Shown here: piece after piece, positions 26,326-32,651 of the stretch
How the letters are laid out: each line of letters starts with the position of its first letter
Position numbering within the stretch: position 1 is the first letter of the stretch
Origin: Methanomassiliicoccaceae archaeon
GTDB taxonomy: Archaea; Thermoplasmatota; Thermoplasmata; Methanomassiliicoccales; Methanomethylophilaceae
Length of the DNA stretch: 59,239 bases
Reading direction: 5' to 3'
NCBI GenBank assembly: GCA_003557905.1
Contig: PWNH01000089.1
Span: forward strand, 1-59,239
The notes under the pieces: generated by a model
What the model saw: only the letters and a program-made list of their open reading frames with translations
Databases searched by the model: none
What the model was told of the DNA's origin: nothing
Made by a program: the position numbers and the translations under genes

Positions 26326-27593
26326 ATCATCTCCAACAGAGTCTGGCATGGCTGTTCTCACTTAACGCCAGGGGTATGAAACTGGGTTTGGACAACACCC
26401 GTGAACTACTGAGGAGGCTCGGTGATCCACAGAATGATTTCAAATCGATACACGTCGCAGGCTCCAACGGAAAAGGATCGGTCTGCGCCCTCATCCACTC
26501 CATTATGTCACAGGCCGGTATACGGGCGGGCCTTTACACGTCACCCCATCTGCTAAGGTTCAACGAGAGGATGAGGATAGGTGATGAACAGATCGATGAT
26601 TATGAATTATCCGAATTGATTGACAGATGCCGTCCAATCGCTGAAGCGATGGCCGCCGAAGGGATGGAGTTGACCTTCTTCGAGATAACCACCGCAATGG
26701 CCTTCCTCCATTTCTCCGAGAAGCAGGTTGAGTACGTCGTCGTCGAGACGGGAATGGGCGGACGTCTAGATTCCACTAATGTCGTGAATCCGGCTCTGAG
26801 TGTGATCACTCCGATAAGCATTGAACACAGCGAGTATCTGGGACGTACCCTGCGAGAGATAGCATCTGAGAAAGCAGGGATAATCAAGCCCGATACTCCC
26901 GTGGTGGCCAATTCCGGCGATGAGGTCAGGGAAGTCGTTTCGGCCCGCGCTGCCGACCTAGGTTCGATGGTCCATTATCTTGAGGATGACGTATATTCCC
27001 TGGTCTCCATGGGTCGGGAAGGGATTGTCCTCAATTATGCCGGTAAGGAATATGAGGTAGGTATAAGTGGCTCCATCCAGGCCGGTAACGCTGCCACGGC
27101 AATATTGGCCATGGAGGTACTGGGCGATGATAGGATCGGAGAAAAGGATATCCGGAAAGGGTTGGCTGATTGCAATTGGCCCTGTCGGATGCAGTTGGTT
27201 GGGAACGACCCCCCGACCGTGGTGGATGTAACACACACCACAATGGGGGCGAAGTCATTGGCCAAGGATTTCCCCTCCGTATACGGTCCGGGCAACATAC
27301 TGGTTATAGGGGTTCTGTTGGACAAGGATGTCAACGGACTAGCCTCAGCCTTAGGTCCGGTGTTCCGAAAGATTGTGGCAACAGAACCGGACAGCGACAG
27401 AGGGATGGCCGCCGATGCCGTGGGTCGCGCTTTCATGCACCACTGTGAGGATGTGACGGTGGAGGAGAAGGTGGGGGACGCCATACGGTTAGCGTATGAT
27501 AATCTTGAGATGGGAGAGACGGTTCTTGTGACGGGATCCCTCTACACCGCAGGGGATGCACTCAGATGGTTGGCGAAAAGGACCCCGTCCTGA
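26322..27593 (+). CDS. folC: folylpolyglutamate/dihydrofolate synthase family (FolC)
   Basis: Mur-ligase-like enzyme that adds glutamate to a pterin cofactor or forms dihydrofolate from dihydropteroate. The ATP-binding loop is HVAGSNGKGSVCALIHS; other signatures are GLYTSPHLLRFNERMRI, VVETGMGGRLDSTNV, SIEHSEYLGRTLREIASEKAGIIK (cut here by eye into two motifs) and ILVIGVLLDKD. The 423-residue length is that of FolC. In archaea using methanopterin-like carriers such proteins may act on those instead; the substrate is inferred. It begins on the stop of the previous gene and its 3' end overlaps nth by 28 bases. Confidence 0.9.
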   Translation: MNHLQQSLAWLFSLNARGMKLGLDNTRELLRRLGDPQNDFKSIHVAGSNGKGSVCALIHSIMSQAGIRAGLYTSPHLLRFNERMRIGDEQIDDYELSELIDRCRPIAEAMAAEGMELTFFEITTAMAFLHFSEKQVEYVVVETGMGGRLDSTNVVNPALSVITPISIEHSEYLGRTLREIASEKAGIIKPDTPVVANSGDEVREVVSARAADLGSMVHYLEDDVYSLVSMGREGIVLNYAGKEYEVGISGSIQAGNAATAILAMEVLGDDRIGEKDIRKGLADCNWPCRMQLVGNDPPTVVDVTHTTMGAKSLAKDFPSVYGPGNILVIGVLLDKDVNGLASALGPVFRKIVATEPDSDRGMAADAVGRAFMHHCEDVTVEEKVGDAIRLAYDNLEMGETVLVTGSLYTAGDALRWLAKRTPS

Positions 27594-28231
27594 TACTCGA
27601 CCGTCTGCGGCCTCTCTACGGGGAGGGTGTTTACCCCGGAAGGTCCGACAAAAGATCCAGACCGGATTGGATGGACATCCCCTTCAATGTGCTGATAGCC
27701 ACTGTACTCTCACAACGCACCCGTGATGAGAACACCAGGGAGGCATCAGACAACCTGTTCAAGGCTCTACCGACGATCGAGGCCATTGCGGGGGCGGATA
27801 CAGAAACGATCGAGCTTCTGATAAGGAAAGCCGGTTTCCCGGTGCAGAAGGCCAAGGCCATCAAGAGTATAGCGAGGATCGTTCTTGAGGATCACGGAGG
27901 CATTCTTCCTACAGACATGGACGCCCTCCTCAGCATGCCCATGGTGGGCCGGAAGACCGCCAACTGCGTTTTGGCCTATGCCTTCGGTGTGCCGGCCATA
28001 TGCGTCGACACCCACGTGCACCGGATATCCAACCTCATTGGCATGGTCAGTTCCAGGAATCCGGATGAGACCGAGATCCAACTAAGGGAGACCGTTCCTG
28101 AAAACCTTTGGAGGGACATAAACGCCTTGATGGTCAGGCACGGCCAGGTCACCTGTCTGCCCCGGAGGCCGAAGTGCCAGGAATGTCCTGTCATAGGTTG
28201 TTGTGACCACGGTTCCTCAGCAGACAGATAA
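27566..28231 (+). CDS. nth: endonuclease III, DNA glycosylase/AP lyase
   Basis: Removes oxidised pyrimidines and cuts at the abasic site. The helix-hairpin-helix contains the catalytic lysine K130 in MPMVGRKTANCVL, and the catalytic aspartate D148 is in CVDTHVHRI. The [4Fe-4S] cluster cysteines C197, C204, C207 and C213 show the C-x6-C-x2-C-x5-C spacing. The 221-residue length is usual. The start overlaps folC by 28 bases in another frame, so it is the third gene of the PP-ATPase-folC-nth operon. Confidence 0.95.
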   Translation: MVGEKDPVLILDRLRPLYGEGVYPGRSDKRSRPDWMDIPFNVLIATVLSQRTRDENTREASDNLFKALPTIEAIAGADTETIELLIRKAGFPVQKAKAIKSIARIVLEDHGGILPTDMDALLSMPMVGRKTANCVLAYAFGVPAICVDTHVHRISNLIGMVSSRNPDETEIQLRETVPENLWRDINALMVRHGQVTCLPRRPKCQECPVIGCCDHGSSADR

Positions 28232-28260
28232 TAAATACTCTTTTCGTGTTTTGAGCCAGG
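28229..28260 (+). promoter_or_regulatory. promoter of hypA-hypD
   Basis: TAATAAATACTC at about 28229-28240 is a TATA-like element 25-30 bases before the hypA ATG at 28261, predicting a leaderless transcript. The TATA starts inside the nth stop region. Confidence 0.45.
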
Positions 28261-28632
28261 ATGCATGAGGTCTCAGTCATGGCGAGCATCGTCGAATCGG
28301 TGTTAAGGGAACTTGAGAAGCACCAGGTGAGCAAGGTAGAGGAGGTCGAGCTAATTCTGGGTGAACTCACCCGCCTCGGCAGGGAACAGATGGAGTTCGC
28401 TTTCGAAATTGTCTCCAAAGGCACTATTCTGGAAGGGTCCAGCCTGAGCATAATCGAGGAACCGATCGAGATAAGATGCCCGAATTGTTCCTTCGAAGGT
28501 CCTGCTGGACGTTTGGAGGATGACGGTTTCAGCCATAACATACCGGTGCTGAGCTGTCCGGATTGTTCAAAGCCCGTCGAAGTCATCAAGGGCAAGTCAT
28601 GCATGGTAAAATCGTTGAAGGTGTTGGAATGA
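28261..28632 (+). CDS. hypA: hydrogenase nickel incorporation protein HypA
   Basis: Nickel chaperone for [NiFe]-hydrogenase maturation. The nickel site is formed by the N-terminal M1-H2-E3. The zinc site is C73/C76 in CPNC and C99/C102 in CPDC. The 123-residue length is standard. Archaea with HypA normally carry a nickel enzyme such as a [NiFe] hydrogenase. The hypD start overlaps its stop (ATGA). hypB, hypC, hypE and hypF are not in the window. Confidence 0.95.
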   Translation: MHEVSVMASIVESVLRELEKHQVSKVEEVELILGELTRLGREQMEFAFEIVSKGTILEGSSLSIIEEPIEIRCPNCSFEGPAGRLEDDGFSHNIPVLSCPDCSKPVEVIKGKSCMVKSLKVLE

Positions 28633-29714
28633 GTGTTTTCAAACTCAGGGACGGTGGGACGGCCAAGGAGATCCTCGATTCGATATCAAAGTATGAAGTG
28701 GATTACAAATTCATGCACGTCTGCGGCACACATCAGGACACCATGGTGCATTTCGGGCTTGAGGAGTTGCTGCAGGATGTGGGCATTGAGATAAGACAGG
28801 GACCTGGTTGTCCGGTCTGTGTCACCACCGGTACCGAGATCGGCGCCGGCATAGCATTGGCTGAAGCCGGTATCGCCGTCTGTGTGTTCGGCGATATGTT
28901 GAACGTCCCCACTCCCATGGGGTCCTTGGCGGACGCCCGTTCCCGCGGGGCCGACGTGCGCATCGTCTATTCGATAACCGATGCGGTGGAGATGGCAAAA
29001 AAAGAGGAGAAGGAGTTCGTTTTCATGGCCGTGGGCTTCGAGACGACAGCCCCCACAACCGCCGTGCCGCTGATACGCGGAGTGCCTGAGAACTTCAGCG
29101 TCTACAGCTGTCACAGGATAGTCCCTCCCGCCCTGGAGGCGATATTCCAGATGGGTGAGGTCAGTGTCGATGGCTTCATACAGCCGGGACATGTGAGCGC
29201 CATAACCGGTACCGAGATGTACGAACCCTTCTCTCAGAAGTACAACATGCCTCAGGTGGTTGCCGGATTCGAGCCTCTGGACATTCTTATGGCATGCCAC
29301 ATGCTGGTACGGCAATTGGCCGATGGCAGGGCAGAAGTGGAGAACGAGTATCGCCGCCTGGTCCGGAAAGAGGGCAATCCCAAGGCACGGGCTATGATGG
29401 CCCAGGTGTTCAAAGAGGAGGACCGGGCCTGGAGAGGGTTCCCCGTAATACCGTTGAGCGCCCTCGGCCTCAGGGAGGAATATTCAGCCCACGATGCCAA
29501 ATTGGTGCATGAGGGGATTCTGAAAGACCTCCCGGCCATGGATGAGGAGCCCAAGGGATGCCGCTGTGGCGAGGTCCTGCGAGGGATAATCCGCTCTGAG
29601 GAATGTCCTATGTTCGGCAGGGCATGCGATCCCAACAGCCCCAAGGGCCCATGTATGGTTTCCCGCGAGGGTAGCTGCAACATCGCCTTCCGTTACAGCA
29701 GTCTGCAACGTTGA
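28629..29714 (+). CDS. hypD: hydrogenase maturation protein HypD
   Basis: Iron-sulfur protein that with HypC assembles the Fe(CN)2CO group of [NiFe]-hydrogenases. The family signatures are FMHVCGTHQDT (C32), GPGCPVCVT (C61, C64), AVGFETTAPT, CHRIVPPALE and the C-terminal cluster cysteines in CRCGEVLRG, CPMFGRAC and GPCMVSREGSC. I start it at ATG 28629, which overlaps the hypA stop as ATGA, giving 361 residues; an upstream in-frame TTG at 28563 would place 22 meaningless residues in front. Confidence 0.96.
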   Translation: MSVFKLRDGGTAKEILDSISKYEVDYKFMHVCGTHQDTMVHFGLEELLQDVGIEIRQGPGCPVCVTTGTEIGAGIALAEAGIAVCVFGDMLNVPTPMGSLADARSRGADVRIVYSITDAVEMAKKEEKEFVFMAVGFETTAPTTAVPLIRGVPENFSVYSCHRIVPPALEAIFQMGEVSVDGFIQPGHVSAITGTEMYEPFSQKYNMPQVVAGFEPLDILMACHMLVRQLADGRAEVENEYRRLVRKEGNPKARAMMAQVFKEEDRAWRGFPVIPLSALGLREEYSAHDAKLVHEGILKDLPAMDEEPKGCRCGEVLRGIIRSEECPMFGRACDPNSPKGPCMVSREGSCNIAFRYSSLQR

Positions 29715-29750
29715 AAAAATAGAGTTAGGTAAAAGGTTTCGGAAGCCTTC

Positions 29751-30260
29751 TTACGCAGTCCGCAGCTCGGATATCTTCATCAATGACATAAGGACACTGA
29801 CGAAGAACACCACTGCAAGCGATATGACGAACAGCACAAATATGAACATCAATTCGTGGCTGGTCATTGCCTGATTTATCGGCCAGAAGTTATTGTTAAC
29901 CCAACTGAAATATGTGGTGGCTATCACAATCAGGAAATATCCCACTATCGACAGTATTGTTGCGATGGTCAATTTCCCATTCAGCGATTCGAAGTAGCCA
30001 GCATCCTTCAGAATAGACATCAGACCATCACTGCTAGCTATGACCAGTATCATGTAGGAAATAACCATGGTCACCAATAAGAATACCAGGACGAATTCGA
30101 AATTGGCCATCATGGCATTGTAGTTGCCGTATCTATTCGGGGTGATGTACCAAAGAACCAGAGCGATCACAGCAGCAGCTATCAGGTGCTGAAGGTATTT
30201 CTCTTTGATCTCCCCCACAATGGGGTCGATCTTTGTTTTATCAATGTTAAGTTCTACCAT
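29751..30260 (-). CDS. four-helix membrane protein, unknown function
   Basis: A 169-residue protein of no family I recognise. After a short charged N-terminus (about 20 residues) come four hydrophobic segments at roughly 23-42, 53-76, 96-118 and 135-160, with polar stretches between. No signal cleavage site, cysteine pairs or catalytic motifs are seen. It converges with hypD over a 36-base gap and diverges from the gene at 30369. Confidence 0.6.
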   Translation of the reverse strand: MVELNIDKTKIDPIVGEIKEKYLQHLIAAAVIALVLWYITPNRYGNYNAMMANFEFVLVFLLVTMVISYMILVIASSDGLMSILKDAGYFESLNGKLTIATILSIVGYFLIVIATTYFSWVNNNFWPINQAMTSHELMFIFVLFVISLAVVFFVSVLMSLMKISELRTA

Positions 30261-30368
30261 GCATATACCTTGTTAGGTATTGCCGGCAAGGATATTTAGC
30301 CTGTTTGGTAAAATTAATTACTGGTGTGGGTGGGAAAGCAAATAATCGTTACGGCATATCGTTGCTCG

Positions 30369-31034
30369 ATGAGGGTATACTGTGTAAGCAATGATTCCGA
30401 GATGTTCATATTTCACGATGTGAGGAACGAACGGGGTCTGAGGCCCCAAGACCACGCTGCTTATGTCGATGCCCTAACGAAAATCGGATATGATGTACCT
30501 GATTGCAACACCCCTGAAATCATGGACCCGTCCCTTGAGCATTATAAGATGGCGTTAGGGGAGGCGTTAGGCGGACGTTTTACTGAGGTCAGACGCTTCC
30601 ATAAATCGATTGAAGGGTCTGGACTGGGAATAATCTCCAGTAGGCATGGTTTGATGGATTCAGAAAAAGAAGTCCTTCCCTATCAATGCGCGGCGGAAGG
30701 GAGGAGGGACGTTGTCCGTCTTGACGACCGAACATCATTCACAGGTTCATTGATGGAGATTCACAGAAGTTATGACATCATCCTGTTATTCCTGCCCAGA
30801 GCATATACGGAATTGATATTGGAAAGGTGGGAGGGGAGTATGACAGGGATGATATTCGTCACCTCAGAATCTTTGTTCAAGACTCTGGAGAAAAGAGGTG
30901 CTTTGGCTTTGCCGCGTAGAGGGGCAAGGATAGGTAAACACAATCTGCAGCCAATTTTGGAAGAGTTGAGGAGAAATGGATGGTGCGGACGCCGGGATTT
31001 GAACCCGAGTTCTAAGCTTGGCAAGCTCAAGTGA
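30369..31034 (+). CDS. DUF6884-like protein, 3' end antisense to tRNA-Gly
   Basis: A 221-residue protein starting MRVYCVSNDSEM. The GIISSRHGLMDSEKEVLPYQ segment followed by a YDIILLFLPRAYTELI stretch resembles the YaaA/DUF6884 group, which often reads ISARYGLLDP and may be nucleic-acid related; the match is weak and I cannot name a function. A GTG at 30324 would add 15 residues with no resemblance. The last 18 codons (from 30981) run antisense through the 3' two thirds of tRNA-Gly, and the TGA stop lies inside the tRNA, so the C-terminal WCGRRDLNPSSKLGKLK is a by-product of tRNA sequence. Confidence 0.6.
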   Translation: MRVYCVSNDSEMFIFHDVRNERGLRPQDHAAYVDALTKIGYDVPDCNTPEIMDPSLEHYKMALGEALGGRFTEVRRFHKSIEGSGLGIISSRHGLMDSEKEVLPYQCAAEGRRDVVRLDDRTSFTGSLMEIHRSYDIILLFLPRAYTELILERWEGSMTGMIFVTSESLFKTLEKRGALALPRRGARIGKHNLQPILEELRRNGWCGRRDLNPSSKLGKLK

Positions 31035-31056
31035 TAACCAGCTACACTACGTCCGC
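30981..31056 (-). tRNA. tRNA-Gly (anticodon GCC)
   Basis: Read on the minus strand, the acceptor stem is GCGGACG/CGTCCGC, the D arm starts GTGTAGCTGGTT, the anticodon stem is TGAGC/GCTTA (with one G-T pair) around loop TTGCCAA with anticodon GCC, and the T arm is TCGGG/CCCGG around TTCAAAT. The discriminator A and CCA are encoded (30981-30984). No intron is needed. A TATA-like AAAGTTTATATGG on the minus strand (31082-31094) lies about 25-30 bases before the 5' end at 31056, as expected for a tRNA promoter. Confidence 0.95.
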
Positions 31057-31065
31057 TTCAATCCA

Positions 31066-31095
31066 GGGGAACAATTTTCCCCATATAAACTTTAT
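31066..31095 (-). promoter_or_regulatory. tRNA-Gly promoter with hairpin
   Basis: CCATATAAACTTT at 31081-31093 (read on the minus strand AAAGTTTATATGG) is the TATA box. Next to it GGGGAA-CAATT-TTCCCC at 31067-31083 can form a six-base stem lying between the TATA box and the transcript start. Confidence 0.45.
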
Positions 31096-31136
31096 CGTCT
31101 CCCAGCTTGAATCACGATGGAATATGGCTCAAGGCA

Positions 31137-31159
31137 GCTGTTTTTTATCAAAAAACGGC
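31137..31159. terminator. T-rich/A-rich hairpin, role unclear
   Basis: GCTGTTTTTT-ATC-AAAAAACGGC forms a ten-base stem with one G-T pair and a three-base loop. It stands between the tRNA promoter and the DEAD-box helicase gene. It may end a transcript on either strand or regulate the helicase message; neither can be decided from the sequence. Confidence 0.35.
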
Positions 31160-31244
31160 ATGTTCCAAAAGGCTTAGCATGGGTAGGTAATAAATCATAG
31201 GAGGGAATAGGGTTTTCTATATTCGTTACGAATCAGTGATTACA

Positions 31245-32651
31245 ATGGATTCAGAATTCAAACCATTAGGCATCGGGAATGAAGTTGAGAAGGCGATCGA
31301 GGAAATGGGCTGGAAGAGCCCGACCCCGATCCAGGTCGAATCAATACCGTATGGTCTGGAAGGCAGAGATGTCCTTGCCCAGGCTCAGACCGGTACGGGT
31401 AAGACCGGTGCCTTCGGCGGTATTATACTCGAGAAAATCAAGCCACGCATGAAAATACCCTCCGCCCTGATATTGGCGCCTACACGCGAACTCGCCATAC
31501 AGGTTTCGGAGGAACTTGAGAAACTATCCAAGTATTCAGGCCATGTCTGTCTGCCAGTTTATGGCGGTACCGACATCGAACGTCAGTTCAGGGCCCTGAA
31601 GAAGGGTGTTGACATAATCATCGGGACCCCCGGGAGGGTTAAGGACCACATCAATCGCGGCACGTTGAACCTGAGCAAGGTCCAGATTGCCGTCCTAGAT
31701 GAGGCGGACCGTATGCTTGACATGGGTTTCATAGAGGATATCGAGGATATCCTCCGTAGAACCCCCAAAGCCCGTCAGACCCTTCTCTATTCCGCCACTT
31801 TGCCGGAAGGGGTCAGGAAACTGGCTTATGAATACATGAATGACCCCAAGGAGATAACCGTCTCCAAGGACGAGATGGTCCTGGACCTCACCAAGCAGTT
31901 CTACATACAGGTCGGCCGCCGCAACAAACTGTGGGCCTTGTGCCGTGTCCTGGATGCGGAGAGGCCCAAAGCCATAATATTCTGTCACACGAAGCGCATG
32001 GTCGACATGTTGGTCGAGAAGCTCCAAGGTCTGGATTACAAGGCCGAGGCCATACATGGCGATATGACCCAATCGAAGAGGGAGAAGGTCATAAAGCAGT
32101 TCAAGAGCGACAAGATAGACCTCATGGTGGCCACAGACGTTGCCGCCCGCGGCCTGGACATCGACGATGTCAACTATGTCATCAACTACGACATACCTGA
32201 ACACCCGGATGTCTACGTCCACCGCATAGGAAGGACGGGACGTGCCGGCAAGGCTGGTGTGGCCATCAGTTTCGTCACCAAGGACGAGAAATACTATCTT
32301 CGCAGCATAACCGCCTACACCGGCATGGAGATAATGGAGATGGTCCCCCCCGAGACGGAGGGAAGGGACACGGTCCGCGAGGTCATGGATTATGACCAGC
32401 TTTCAGACATCTTCGGCATGGTGGTGTTCAGGATCAACCTCGGGGACAACGACGGTGTCAAGAAGAATGAGATCGTCGAGACCCTGATACGTGAGTTGCG
32501 CATCAAGGACCATTCGATCGGCAAGGTCAAAATAGGCGAATCCACCAGCACCGTGGAGGTGCACAAGGAATTCGCCCAGCGGATGGCCAAAGAGATGCCG
32601 AAGATGAAATACAATGGAAAGAGTTTGAAGGTAGAGACCGTACCTCGCTGA
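31245..32651 (+). CDS. DEAD-box RNA helicase with DbpA-type RNA-binding domain
   Basis: ATP-dependent RNA helicase. The motifs run in order: AQTGTGKT, PTRELA, GTPGR, DEAD, SAT, then in the second RecA lobe IIFCHTKRM, ATDVAARGLD and HRIGRTGRAG. The C-terminal 75 residues (RINLGDNDGVKKNEIVETL onward) resemble the DbpA/CsdA RNA-binding domain that in bacteria targets structured rRNA. I start at ATG 31245 (468 residues); a GTG at 31236 is in frame but less likely. Bacterial relatives work in ribosome assembly and cold adaptation. The gene converges directly with valS, whose stop begins at the next base. Confidence 0.93.
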   Translation: MDSEFKPLGIGNEVEKAIEEMGWKSPTPIQVESIPYGLEGRDVLAQAQTGTGKTGAFGGIILEKIKPRMKIPSALILAPTRELAIQVSEELEKLSKYSGHVCLPVYGGTDIERQFRALKKGVDIIIGTPGRVKDHINRGTLNLSKVQIAVLDEADRMLDMGFIEDIEDILRRTPKARQTLLYSATLPEGVRKLAYEYMNDPKEITVSKDEMVLDLTKQFYIQVGRRNKLWALCRVLDAERPKAIIFCHTKRMVDMLVEKLQGLDYKAEAIHGDMTQSKREKVIKQFKSDKIDLMVATDVAARGLDIDDVNYVINYDIPEHPDVYVHRIGRTGRAGKAGVAISFVTKDEKYYLRSITAYTGMEIMEMVPPETEGRDTVREVMDYDQLSDIFGMVVFRINLGDNDGVKKNEIVETLIRELRIKDHSIGKVKIGESTSTVEVHKEFAQRMAKEMPKMKYNGKSLKVETVPR

